This document shows positions 1 through 7,375 of a DNA stretch of 12,431 bases, one piece after another (within the stretch, counting starts at the first letter, position 1; every line of letters starts with the position of its first letter). The notes under the pieces are model-generated. The model saw only the letters and a program-made list of their open reading frames with translations, searched no databases and was not told the origin of the DNA. Made by a program: the position numbers and the translations under genes. This DNA comes from an uncultured Collinsella sp. (lineage in GTDB: Bacteria > Actinomycetota > Coriobacteriia > Coriobacteriales > Coriobacteriaceae): NCBI GenBank assembly GCA_902388545.1, contig CABMPS010000044.1:1-12431 (forward strand), written 5' to 3'.

Positions 1-418
1 CGCTCGCTACGCCAGCCCCGGCGCTGACGCCGCCAACGCCCGAAGCCGCTCGCACGGCTTCCGAGCGCTTCAGTGCCACGCGGATCCGTGCGAACAGCTC
101 CTCAATCGCAAACGGCTTGGTCAGGTAATCGTCGGCGCCGGCATCGAGCCCGGCCACTTTGTCCATCACGGCATCGCGCGCGGTGACCATAATCACCGGC
201 ACATCCTTGTGCTTGCGGACACGCCGCAAGACCTCCATGCCGTTGAGCTGCGGCAACAGCACGTCGAGCAGAATCAGATCGTAGTCGCGCTCCAGCGCCA
301 GGTCCACGGCGGTGCGGCCATCGGCGGCGTGTTCCACCTGGTAGCCCTCGTGCTCCAGCTCGAGCGTCACAAAGCGGGCGATTTTCTCCTCGTCCTCTAC
401 GATCAGGATCCGTGCCAT
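1..418 (-). CDS. Response regulator, OmpR-type receiver domain (3' part lies outside the window)
   Basis: Reading leftward from the ATG at 418, the frame stays open to the window edge and gives 139 residues of a CheY-like receiver domain. It starts MARILIVEDEEKIARF and carries the acidic pair E8/D9, the phospho-acceptor D52 in the DLILLDVLLP strand, the switch threonine T79 (VIMVTAR) and the invariant K101 in the YLTKPF motif. The domain ends near residue 118 and is followed by a glycine/alanine-rich linker, where the window stops. The ELFARIRVALKR helix at the end of the receiver is typical of OmpR/PhoB regulators, so a winged-helix DNA-binding domain is expected next. That domain and the partner kinase are not visible. 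The gene starts 18 nt after the stop of the upstream membrane-protein gene, so the two are probably co-transcribed. The ribosome binding site is weak (a G run a few bases before the ATG). Receiver identity is certain; OmpR class is inference. Confidence 0.93.
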   Translation of the reverse strand, partial: MARILIVEDEEKIARFVTLELEHEGYQVEHAADGRTAVDLALERDYDLILLDVLLPQLNGMEVLRRVRKHKDVPVIMVTARDAVMDKVAGLDAGADDYLTKPFAIEELFARIRVALKRSEAVRAASGVGGVSAGAGVAS

Positions 419-436
419 GCATGCCCCCGTCTGCGA

Positions 437-979
437 TTACTTGTCGTCGTTGAGATTTTGCTTGATGTCGTCCGCGGCGTTAGCAGCGCTATCCATAAGG
501 TTGTTGATGCTGCCGGGCACGTCGCCGTCGCTGTCGATGCGGTAGCGCATGCCAAAGAACAGGCCAATCAGCATCAGCCAAATCGTAGCGCCCCAGGCAA
601 ACAGCGCGACGATGGGGATCAGGATGGGGATGTTGAGGATGATTGCATCGCGGCGCGTGGCGATAAACTTGGTGTCCAGGCTCAGGCGGAAGAGCTTTTT
701 GAGGTACTCCCACACGCTGTCCATCTTCTTGGAGAAGTCGGTCTTTTCGCTCGACTTTTCGTAGGCTGCCTGCGCGGCGACCATCTCGGCAGAGGGCTCA
801 TCGACTGGCGCGGACTCGGTGGCGGCATGCGCCGACGTGGTCTGGGTCTTGCCCTGCGACTCGAGCCAAATGATGGCGTCCAGAACGTTGCCGTCGGCGG
901 CGTCGAGCGCGGCCTTGGCGTCGGTATAGCTCACGCTGCACTTGGTGCGGATAGTTTCAACTTTTTCGAGGTCGTCCAT
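437..979 (-). CDS. Membrane protein with UBA-like N-terminus (DUF4342-like)
   Basis: This 180-residue protein has three parts. Residues 1-45 (start MDDLEKVETIRTKC, with a DAKAALDAADGNVLDAIIWLE helix pair) look like the small UBA-type three-helix fold also seen at the N-terminus of EF-Ts. Residues 46-90 are a polar, alanine/glutamate-rich linker. Residues about 95-150 are a basic segment followed by a hydrophobic stretch (about 112-144) that can form one long or two short membrane helices, then an acidic tail. This architecture matches my recollection of DUF4342-type proteins, whose function is unknown. The start is well supported: GAAAGGA lies about 8 nt before the ATG. It precedes a response-regulator gene by 18 nt on the same strand, which suggests an envelope-related regulatory operon, but no role can be assigned from sequence. 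Confidence 0.85.
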   Translation of the reverse strand: MDDLEKVETIRTKCSVSYTDAKAALDAADGNVLDAIIWLESQGKTQTTSAHAATESAPVDEPSAEMVAAQAAYEKSSEKTDFSKKMDSVWEYLKKLFRLSLDTKFIATRRDAIILNIPILIPIVALFAWGATIWLMLIGLFFGMRYRIDSDGDVPGSINNLMDSAANAADDIKQNLNDDK

Positions 980-1097
980 GACCTGTCCTTTCGTTCGATG
1001 GGCGCGACGCTGGGCGATTTGCCCGGGCGCGAGCGTTGCGTTCGGCGGCCTGCGTTGCGCGGTGCCGCCCCGCCCTTGGTCGAACTCTATAGTGCAG

Positions 1098-1125
1098 GTT
1101 ATAGATTAAGCGATTCTTGAGCCAA
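1098..1125 (-). promoter_or_regulatory. Candidate sigma-70-type promoter for the minus-strand operon
   Basis: On the minus strand TTGGCT (1120-1125) and TATAAC (1098-1103) are separated by 16 nt. They differ from the consensus hexamers at two and one positions. Transcription would start near 1091 and give a GC-rich leader of about 110 nt before the ATG at 979. Nothing else is recognised between 980 and 1193. This is a by-eye match only. Confidence 0.35.
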
Positions 1126-1193
1126 GATTAATGTTGGATGAGTTTTTGGGTGGCAGTGGGGAAGGGAGAGGTGTCCTTCTGGGTGGCTGGCAG

Positions 1194-1375
1194 CGAGGTC
1201 TAATACTTTTCCGAGAAGTGAACGAGCTAAATCGGACCCCCGAAGCATCGACACTTTAAGGGCATCGTTTCCTGCGGTTTCGATACTGGAATCCTGCGAT
1301 TTTGCCGTCGAAAAATGCGGATGCTTCAGGGGTCCTAAAACAGACGTTCACTTCGCGGAAAAGTATTAGACCTCG
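1194..1375. repeat. 182-bp imperfect palindrome, MITE-like element
   Basis: The outer arms 1194-1224 and 1345-1375 are 31-nt inverted copies with a single mismatch; they contain TCTAATACTTTTCCG and its complement. A second tier, GGACCCCCGAAGCATC at 1234-1249, pairs with 1320-1335 with one mismatch and sits at exactly the same distance (40 nt) from each end. The whole element is therefore symmetric around 1284-1285. The centre holds two near-identical CCTGCG(G/A)TTT words in direct orientation. No ORF or transposase is inside, as expected of a non-autonomous miniature inverted-repeat element. I could not identify a target-site duplication, so the exact ends are uncertain by a few bases. It lies between two divergently oriented operons; the remaining 67 nt up to 1442 show nothing else. 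Confidence 0.75.
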
Positions 1376-1459
1376 ATAGCGGGGGATGGGGTGCCGGTGC
1401 AAAACGGCGTCAGAAATGGGGTAAACAAGGCAAACGGATCTAATGGATCAAAAATCACG

Positions 1460-1487
1460 TTGCAAAAGTATGAAAATATCCTACAAT
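1460..1487 (+). promoter_or_regulatory. Leaderless promoter of the abiE pair
   Basis: TTGCAA (1460-1465) and TACAAT (1482-1487) form -35 and -10 boxes with a 16-nt spacer. The expected start point, 6-7 nt after the -10 box, falls on the A of the ATG at 1494. No Shine-Dalgarno sequence precedes that ATG, which fits a leaderless mRNA, common in actinobacteria. Short inverted words TGCAA (1461-1465) and TTGCA (1487-1491) bracket the promoter. They could be half-sites for autorepression by the antitoxin, as is known for AbiE systems, but they are only 5 nt long. Confidence 0.5.
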
Positions 1488-1493
1488 TGCAGC

Positions 1494-2117
1494 ATGAAGT
1501 ACTTTAGCAACATAGCGGCGATAAGCGAGCTTTCCGAGAGCGAGGGCGTGTTCACCACAGCCCAGGCGGCTCGCATGGACATCTCTCGAGATGCGCTGGC
1601 GCACTCATGCCGCGCAGGGCGTCTTGAACGGATATGCCACGGCGCCTACCGGATGTCTGGAACGCAGCGCCGAGACACCGACGAACTCAACGCCTTTTGG
1701 AAGCTCACCAATCCCTCCCTTTGCGCGTGGGAGAGAAAACGTCAGTGGGATGGCATCGCCGTGAGCGGTACGACAGCGGCGAACCTGCAGCAAATGGGCG
1801 ATTTCTATCTGTCCCCCTACAGGATGACCGCGCCCATGCGTATCAATACAAGAAACGAATCCCTTTCTTTTGTAAAGCGCGAGATTGCTGAGCGGGACAT
1901 CGTTTGGCTCGACGGCCTGCCGGTAACTAAACCCGAGCGCACGCTTGTCGATCTTTGCCTCGATTGCGAGGATCCCTCATTAATTATCGATGCCTATCAC
2001 GACGCGCTTGGACGTGGACTCGATATACAACGGCTGAAGGATCTTGTAGAGGAGAACTCTAAAACCGCCAAACGACGCGAGCTGATGGCGCCTTTGCTGA
2101 TGGTACTGAACGGGTAA
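1494..2117 (+). CDS. abiEi: AbiEi-type antitoxin / transcriptional repressor
   Basis: This gene encodes 207 residues if it starts at 1494. Residues about 5-55 form an N-terminal winged helix-turn-helix of the AbiEi antitoxin class (EGVFTTAQAARMDISRDAL followed by the GRLERICHGAYRM wing). The C-terminal part includes the characteristic KPERTLVDL segment at residues 146-154. In characterised AbiE systems (type IV toxin-antitoxin) this protein represses its own promoter and counteracts the toxin without direct binding. The frame extends upstream to ATGs at 1443 and 1470, but none has a good ribosome binding site, while the 1494 ATG sits at the predicted transcription start. That is why I prefer it. 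The toxin gene follows after 15 nt in one operon. Family assignment is strong; the regulatory mechanism is inferred from the family. Confidence 0.88.
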   Translation: MKYFSNIAAISELSESEGVFTTAQAARMDISRDALAHSCRAGRLERICHGAYRMSGTQRRDTDELNAFWKLTNPSLCAWERKRQWDGIAVSGTTAANLQQMGDFYLSPYRMTAPMRINTRNESLSFVKREIAERDIVWLDGLPVTKPERTLVDLCLDCEDPSLIIDAYHDALGRGLDIQRLKDLVEENSKTAKRRELMAPLLMVLNG

Positions 2118-2132
2118 TGCGAAACGGAGGAC

Positions 2133-3023
2133 ATGGTGAAGTACAAAACGCCTGCCGCATTGGAGATGGCTGTTAGGAATGCCGCAAGAGAATCACCAAT
2201 GGATACTAATCGGGCAATCGTCGGTTTCTACTTTCATCGCTTCCTATGTCGCGTTTTTTCAGAAGATGACGGCAGCTTTTTGCTCAAGGGCGGTCAAAGC
2301 GTCCTGGCGCGAACACTCGATGCACGTGTCACAAGAGATATTGACTTGGTTGCTCAAGAGGAGAGTCTCGAAGAGGCTATTGTCGATCTGGTGCAGGCTG
2401 CTTCGATTGATCTGGAGGATTTCGTTTCGTTCGTCTTTGATCGTGCAGAGCAAATCAAAGAAGAAGATGAGTATCGGTGCGGTGCGAAGGTGTGGTTCAC
2501 CCCCTTTATGGGAACCAAGAAGTTACAGCCAATTTCAATTGACTTGGTAATTGATGAAGTGCGGGGACTTGAGCCTGAGGTTCTTGCGCCGATCGATCGT
2601 CTGAATATCGAGGGGCTCCCAGTCTGCGACTATCGAGTATGCCGAGTGGAGAGTGCCCTTGCAGATAAATTGCTCGCAATGATAGAGATGCATGAGGGCT
2701 GTGCTTCATCGCGAATCAAGGATATAGTCGACATCTTGGTGTACGCGAAAACTTGCTTCGTCGATGGGGCTACGCTTGTCGAGAGGGTCGAGAAAGAAGC
2801 GTCTGCCCGCAAAGTGGCAATGCCGGAAGAGTTCGTGGCGCCTCTCTGGTGGAAACAAAATGGTTCTGCACAGTACGTAAAGATGGCGAGGCAGGCGGGG
2901 GTACTTGATCTCGCGGGGAACATTGCTGGGGCAGAAGAGGTTGTCAATCGGTTGTATACACCGTGCTTTAATCATTCGGCGAATGTGCGCAAATGGAATC
3001 CTCAGACCACGGGATGGGAATAG
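2133..3023 (+). CDS. abiEii: AbiEii/AbiGii-type nucleotidyltransferase toxin
   Basis: This 296-residue protein has the DNA-polymerase-beta-like nucleotidyltransferase signature of AbiEii toxins. The motifs are LKGGQSVLAR at residues 51-60 (motif I), RDIDL at 68-72 with metal-binding D69 and D71 (motif II), a third acidic residue in SIDLVID at about D137 (motif III), and the downstream basic/acidic block LADKLLAM...RIKDIVDI with K179 and D197 (motif IV). All expected motifs are present, so the enzyme appears intact. Known relatives cause growth arrest or phage abortive infection by transferring nucleotides, in some cases to tRNA acceptor stems; the target here cannot be told. GGAGG at 2126-2130 lies only 2 nt before the ATG at 2133 and 5 nt before an in-frame GTG at 2136, so either codon may initiate. 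It is the second gene of the abiE operon. Confidence 0.9.
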   Translation: MVKYKTPAALEMAVRNAARESPMDTNRAIVGFYFHRFLCRVFSEDDGSFLLKGGQSVLARTLDARVTRDIDLVAQEESLEEAIVDLVQAASIDLEDFVSFVFDRAEQIKEEDEYRCGAKVWFTPFMGTKKLQPISIDLVIDEVRGLEPEVLAPIDRLNIEGLPVCDYRVCRVESALADKLLAMIEMHEGCASSRIKDIVDILVYAKTCFVDGATLVERVEKEASARKVAMPEEFVAPLWWKQNGSAQYVKMARQAGVLDLAGNIAGAEEVVNRLYTPCFNHSANVRKWNPQTTGWE

Positions 3024-3032
3024 GCTAGATAG

Positions 3033-3071
3033 TTAAGCCGGCGGCAGAATTAGTTCCTGTCGCCGGCTTAA
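3033..3071. terminator. Bidirectional hairpin between convergent genes
   Basis: TTAAGCCGGCGGCAG at 3033-3047 pairs with 3057-3071 over 15 positions with one G-T wobble and a 9-nt loop. It lies 9 nt after the AbiEii stop and 21 nt before the stop of the convergent 478-residue gene, so it probably terminates both. Neither side has a strong U tract (only a TTT at 3076-3078 on the plus side), so termination may be partly factor-dependent. Confidence 0.6.
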
Positions 3072-3092
3072 GACGTTTCTACTGCCTATGCG

Positions 3093-4529
3093 CTATTCGC
3101 AGGTCTGGTCGACCACCTGGGTGACGGCCTTTTTTGCGCCTTCGAGGTTGCGCAGGGCTTGGGCGACAGCGGCCTCGGCTTGTTTCTTTGTCCTTACGAC
3201 CTCGGCAAAGCGGTTGATGGATTCGCTATACTCGCGTGTGCGCGGGTCGAGCGCCGGCGGGACTTCGATCTCAAACAGGTCGCTAGGACGGATGGCGCGG
3301 ATGCTGGCTGCTTCAGTTAATGCTTGAATCAGCTGCGCCCCGTGGCCTTCGGTAAGGTATCCAACAATTATCTCCGAAAACACTACGCGTTCATCTTCGG
3401 TCATCGTTTGGAATGACGGGCGAATGACGGTGGTGTTATGCGAAGCAACCAGATGCTGCTTAGCGTCATCGGAGCTGACGACGAGCAGGTTGGACGCGCC
3501 GTAGCGACCCAGCATGCGCGGCATGACGATATCTCCAGCGCGGAGCTCATAACGATCGAGAACGCTGGGGTTCACCTTTACGAATTTAGAATCCGAGCTA
3601 TTTTGATTATCTGAAGCATCTACGGGCAGAAGATTGCCGTCCTGAAAATCTTGAGATGAGATTCGGCGCACCTCGACTGCGTCAATGTCGTTCGATGTCG
3701 TGCTCTCGCGGGGCATGAATGGCGCGACTCGCGTAAAAGAGTCACCGAGTGTGGCGCTGTAGTTTCGGGTGATGGCGATGAGGCTGATTTTGCCTTTTGA
3801 GAGAGCGGCGTGGTGTTGGAGCAGCTCGCGCGTGGCAAAAGTGGACGTTTCGATTGGCGTCGATCTTGGCGTATTGGTATCAATGCGGGCCCAGTCAGGA
3901 GAGATAGAAAAGGTGATATCAGAGTAATACGATGTTTTAGTCACATATTGAAAACGCGGTCCGGGCTCAATTGCGCTGCGAAATGCAACGCTGCGATTTC
4001 CTGAAGACAGTATGAGGAGCGCGCTTGTCATGTAGGGCCTGGGCTCGGAAAGTGGCAAATAAACGACGCTCTCGATGAGCCCTTCGCGTATCAAAATCGT
4101 GCGTGCTTGTTCAGCTTTATCAAGTAAATCGGCGGGAAGTACCACGGCTGCTCGAGTGCGGCCCGAAAGGGCGAGAGCATACAGGCACCAAATAAAAGGA
4201 CCCCAGTCGCAAAAATCAAGGTAGCCAGGCTCCAAATAATCGATGAGCGCGGCACTGTCTTTTTCGATATCGTGCTTATTTGCGCGGTAGTAGTTTGATG
4301 CATCGACAAACACCGGCGCTGCATCATCATCGCTTGCATTCTGCTTGCCGGGTTCAAGCTCACAAATATCGGGCACGCCGTTACCGTTTAGGGTAAAGCA
4401 CTTAGCGAGATCTTCGGCATCCACAGCGCCAGGCAGACGGACAGTGAGCAGGCGACTGCCTTGTTCCAGGTTAAGCGCGCGTGAGAGGGCGGCGGCGGTG
4501 AGACGTGGCAATGATGTTGTTTCACGCAT
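3093..4529 (-). CDS. Orphan N6-methylase-like / S-subunit-like fusion, apparently non-catalytic
   Basis: This gene encodes 478 residues. Residues about 108-190 (WGPFIWCLYALALSGRTRA, then AVVLPADLLDK and GLIESVVYLPLSEPRPYMTS) closely resemble the last part of the catalytic domain of HsdM-type adenine methyltransferases, after the NPPF/Y motif. Residues about 245-430 look like a target-recognition region of a type I S subunit or a fused methylase (LRAGDIVMPRMLGRYGASNL at 329-348, FEIEVPPALDPRTREY at 419-434). They are followed by an alanine-rich coiled coil (about 435-470) of the kind that ends such domains. What is missing is notable: no SAM-binding FxGxG and no NPP(F/Y) motif; the nearest relic is SNYYR at 79-82. 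No HsdR, HsdM or nuclease is nearby. AAAGG lies about 10 nt before the ATG. It may be a degenerate methylase retained as a DNA- or protein-binding factor. Resemblance is recognition by eye; function is unknown. Confidence 0.65.
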   Translation of the reverse strand: MRETTSLPRLTAAALSRALNLEQGSRLLTVRLPGAVDAEDLAKCFTLNGNGVPDICELEPGKQNASDDDAAPVFVDASNYYRANKHDIEKDSAALIDYLEPGYLDFCDWGPFIWCLYALALSGRTRAAVVLPADLLDKAEQARTILIREGLIESVVYLPLSEPRPYMTSALLILSSGNRSVAFRSAIEPGPRFQYVTKTSYYSDITFSISPDWARIDTNTPRSTPIETSTFATRELLQHHAALSKGKISLIAITRNYSATLGDSFTRVAPFMPRESTTSNDIDAVEVRRISSQDFQDGNLLPVDASDNQNSSDSKFVKVNPSVLDRYELRAGDIVMPRMLGRYGASNLLVVSSDDAKQHLVASHNTTVIRPSFQTMTEDERVVFSEIIVGYLTEGHGAQLIQALTEAASIRAIRPSDLFEIEVPPALDPRTREYSESINRFAEVVRTKKQAEAAVAQALRNLEGAKKAVTQVVDQTCE

Positions 4530-4819
4530 GTATAGAGACCTTTCTTCTTAGTGGGTTATATATTAGCAGAATAATTTAATAATTTCTAATGACGAGAACA
4601 GCGCACTGTGCTATCCTCGAAGCAATCCAAAACCAACTCAATATTAACTGCTTGATACAACCGCTATACAGCCTTTAGGCAAACTGCGCTATCGAGCAGG
4701 GCAATTTCACTTACGAAGCAGCAGGTTAGGTCAATAACTACTACCTATGCCTCAGAACATTCTAAAACTTAGAACAAACTTACCGACAAACATTTGCAAC
4801 TGGACAGGAAGAAGCATCC
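4530..4819. other. AT-rich divergent intergenic region with an operator-like inverted repeat
   Basis: This 290-nt AT-rich stretch separates the methylase-like gene (minus) from the 305-residue gene (plus) and must hold both promoters. On the minus side, TAATATATAA-type sequence at about 4551-4562 could supply a -10 box. On the plus side, TTCTAA (4760-4765) and TTAGAA (4769-4774) form a 6+6 inverted repeat with a 3-nt spacer, about 45 nt before the start codon, where a repressor could act. I see no convincing small gene or RNA here. Confidence 0.4.
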
Positions 4820-5737
4820 ATGAAGAACGAAGACAACATTTATGAGGTATTCCTCAACACGCTCGACGAAGACCTCCGTGGCATGTGCGAAAAGAACGTG
4901 AAGGCAGAGAAGCCGTTTCCGTATCCGTACTGCGGTGAGGAGAACGTTGAACGCCTCGCTAAGGCGCTTGTTGGCGTACTGGAAAAGCATTCACCCGATA
5001 TTCCCGGGCTGGTGCCCGAGCAGTATCGAGACGATGTGCACGAGGCTCGCGAGCTTTTGGCCGCGGCGGCGCTCGCTTTGCTGTCGCTGTACTTTCCCCA
5101 GCGCGATAACTGTATGCGCTGTATGGCCATCTTAATTAGCCTGTTTCGGCACGGAAGCAATCCGCGCTTTAAATCGAGCGGCGTGCTCATGTTTGAGCAG
5201 GTTTCGACAGGTATGAAGTACTCGTCCGAAAAAGGGGGACGCATTCCGTCTCGCTTTGTGCGAAGCATCGACTACAAAAGACCCAGCGACCACGTGCATC
5301 GCGATGGATCGCATGGATTTACGGCGGACGAAGACGATGCCGTCATGTTTTTCGAACGTTACCGCGTGATTCAGCAACGCGTATTCGATGCGAGTTCGCG
5401 TTTCAACTTCGAGCTATGTGTCAAACGCCCGTTTGAGGCGCTTTCGGACAATCGGCAGAACTTTTATTACAGGGAGGAAAAGATGGAAACCGATTTGGCA
5501 ACCAAGGTACAGAGGCTTCGGGACCGCTACACCCTCAACTACGCTCAGGCCAAGGGATACGACCTGCTCGACAAGCTGATGATCGAGTCGTTGCTTGCGT
5601 ATCTGCGCGACGGGACGGTCTCAACCGTGGCGCGCGAGAGCTATGTGGCGCAGGCCGAGCGACTGATTGACGGCGCGGTCAAGTTGCCATGCGCGACAAG
5701 CCCCAAGGAGGGCGAAGGCATCGGCCGTATTTCCTAG
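4820..5737 (+). CDS. Unrecognised 305-residue helical protein, partner of the VirD4-like ATPase
   Basis: I do not recognise this family. The start is supported by an AGGAAG Shine-Dalgarno at about 4806-4811, roughly 10 nt before the ATG. The protein is predicted soluble and largely helical, with an alanine-rich helix at about 74-92 (EARELLAAAALALLSLYF), a CMRCM cysteine cluster at 98-102, a histidine/aspartate-rich stretch at about 155-170 (SDHVHRDGSHGFTADEDD), and charged C-terminal helices. Helix order and spacing (ELLAAAALALL, then MRCMAILISLF, then FFERYRVIQQRVFDASS) resemble the all-alpha domain inserted in VirD4/TraG ATPases, and the next gene encodes such an ATPase 38 nt downstream. 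An adaptor or paralogous all-alpha module is therefore possible, as inference only. The two genes form one operon. Confidence 0.75.
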   Translation: MKNEDNIYEVFLNTLDEDLRGMCEKNVKAEKPFPYPYCGEENVERLAKALVGVLEKHSPDIPGLVPEQYRDDVHEARELLAAAALALLSLYFPQRDNCMRCMAILISLFRHGSNPRFKSSGVLMFEQVSTGMKYSSEKGGRIPSRFVRSIDYKRPSDHVHRDGSHGFTADEDDAVMFFERYRVIQQRVFDASSRFNFELCVKRPFEALSDNRQNFYYREEKMETDLATKVQRLRDRYTLNYAQAKGYDLLDKLMIESLLAYLRDGTVSTVARESYVAQAERLIDGAVKLPCATSPKEGEGIGRIS

Positions 5738-5775
5738 CAACTACGCAGAACCATCGACAAGAAAGGGGCCGTGAC

Positions 5776-7260
5776 ATGTCGGTCATTAAGATGTACGGCT
5801 ACGAGGCCGCGCAGCAAACGGAGTATCAGACCAAGAAGTGGGCGACTAAGGAGGAGATGCGGGCGCTGTCGTCCGGCGATGAGCAGCGCGACGTGATCCT
5901 GGCGCAGGGTGCCACGGTGGCGTTCTACGAGGACGACAAGCATTGGGAGACGAGTGTGTCCAACAATGTTTTTGCCTTTGGAGGTACCGGCAGCGGCAAA
6001 ACGGCGAGTTTCATTTTGCCCAACCTGCTCAATCACCACGAATGCTGTTATGTGGTCACAGACACCAAGGGTGAGCTGCTGCGCCGTACGGGGAAAGGCT
6101 TTGAAGAGGACGGCTACGAGGTAACGGTTCTCGATACTGTTAATCCCGAGCAGTCGGCCGGATACGACCCTCTGCGTTACGTGATGGATGTCGAGGATAT
6201 CCCCACCACAGTGGCGGCAATCATGGAGGGGGTCGATCCTGACGGCCGTAGCCTTAGGTATGATCCGTTCTGGAATAACGCGAGCGACCTGCTGCTTCGA
6301 GCGATTGTTGGAATCCTGTTCCTCCTGGAGACCCTTGCCGGCACCCTTACGCCGGGTGAGGACCCCAATGCCCCGCGCCGCTACCTTAAGATGAACAACG
6401 TCTTTAAACTGGCTGCGCTCATCAAGGTTACGGGAGATGGTGAGGGGCGATTCCCGTTGGACTACCTTGTAGAAGAGGTGGAGTCCAGGGAGTTTCTCGA
6501 TAAGTTTGGTGCGGAGAACGCTGATCTGTATGGCGTTGAGCAGTATCGCGATTTTCGAGGTGCGGCAGATAGGACGCTTAAGAGTATTCTGATCACGCTC
6601 AATGCAACTATCTCGCGGCTTAAGACGCCTCAGCTCATGCGCGTTTTTGAGAATGACGAGATGCGTCTTGATCGTATTGACGAGGGCAAGCGCATGATCG
6701 ATCTTAAGGTGAGCGACAACGATTCGGCTAATGCATGGCTTGCGAACGTTGCCCTTAAGCAGCTGTTTAACCTTGCCCAGCGCCGTGCCGATGCCAGCCC
6801 CAGCGGCCATTTGCAGCGTCGCGTGCAGTTTGTGCTCGATGAGTTTCCCAATGTGGGCCGCATCCCCGATTTTGAGCGCAGCATTGCGACTGTGCGCAGT
6901 CGCGGCATTAGCTTTTTGATGTGTGCGCAATCGCTGAGCCAGCTCGATGTCGTGTACGGCAAATCCACGGCGCTTACCATCCTCGATAACTGCGATAGTT
7001 TGGTCTATATGGGCGGCGGCAGCAACATCGCGACGCAGAACTACATAAGCGAACTGTGTGGCGAGTCGGTTTTGGGCACCAAGTACGTGGGCGCCGAGCG
7101 CACTGCCGTAGATGTGCGCGGTTGCGTGATGACCCCAGGCGAGGTTGGGCTTATGCCCCGCACCGATTGCCTGGTCAAGGTGACCGGCATGCGTCCCTTC
7201 CGCGCCAAGAAGTACTTTTGCGCCGATCATCCCAATGCTGCCAAGTGGCTGAGGGATTAG
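5776..7260 (+). CDS. VirD4/TraG-family coupling ATPase without N-terminal membrane anchor
   Basis: This gene encodes 494 residues with the core of a type IV coupling protein. Walker A is GGTGSGKT at 69-76, followed by TDTKGELLRR (95-104); the all-alpha region spans about 164-290 (DPFWNNASDLLLRAIVG to RGAADRTLKSILITL). Walker B is VQFVLDEFPNVG at 350-361 with D355/E356, and the glutamine motif is CAQSLSQL at 383-390. Coupling proteins use ATP to bring DNA-relaxase or protein substrates to a type IV secretion channel. Most carry one or two N-terminal transmembrane helices; here the Walker A motif comes only 69 residues in and nothing before it is hydrophobic enough. GAAAGGGG at 5761-5768 fixes the ATG at 5776 over an upstream in-frame ATG at 5689 that lies inside the preceding gene. 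No relaxase, VirB4 or channel gene is in view, so this is either an orphan or a component with a non-conjugative role. Confidence 0.88.
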   Translation: MSVIKMYGYEAAQQTEYQTKKWATKEEMRALSSGDEQRDVILAQGATVAFYEDDKHWETSVSNNVFAFGGTGSGKTASFILPNLLNHHECCYVVTDTKGELLRRTGKGFEEDGYEVTVLDTVNPEQSAGYDPLRYVMDVEDIPTTVAAIMEGVDPDGRSLRYDPFWNNASDLLLRAIVGILFLLETLAGTLTPGEDPNAPRRYLKMNNVFKLAALIKVTGDGEGRFPLDYLVEEVESREFLDKFGAENADLYGVEQYRDFRGAADRTLKSILITLNATISRLKTPQLMRVFENDEMRLDRIDEGKRMIDLKVSDNDSANAWLANVALKQLFNLAQRRADASPSGHLQRRVQFVLDEFPNVGRIPDFERSIATVRSRGISFLMCAQSLSQLDVVYGKSTALTILDNCDSLVYMGGGSNIATQNYISELCGESVLGTKYVGAERTAVDVRGCVMTPGEVGLMPRTDCLVKVTGMRPFRAKKYFCADHPNAAKWLRD

Positions 7261-7298
7261 CCCTTGCAGCTTTGTGTACCCCATCTTGCATGTTTTGT

Positions 7299-7340
7299 CG
7301 CACGGCTTCCGTTAGTCGTAAGCCGTGCGGTCCAGTTTTT
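7299..7340 (+). terminator. Rho-independent terminator after the VirD4-like gene
   Basis: CGCACGGCTT (7299-7308) and AAGCCGTGCG (7320-7329) form a perfect 10-bp stem with an 11-nt loop. It is followed after 6 nt by TTTTT (7336-7340). It lies 38 nt after the stop of the VirD4-like gene and before the clpP start, so the two belong to different transcription units. Confidence 0.82.
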
Positions 7341-7375
7341 GCCTCCTTACCGATTCCGTTTAGAAGGGAATTGCC

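Noticed and set aside
209..1120. 303-codon plus-strand frame over the first two genes
   Set aside because: It is antisense to a clear receiver domain and to a membrane protein with a good start; its translation has no recognisable domain.
5734..7284. Long 516-codon open frame on the minus strand opposite the VirD4-like gene
   Set aside because: It mirrors the codon bias of the real gene; the plus-strand frame has Walker motifs and a strong ribosome binding site, the minus frame has no recognisable domain.
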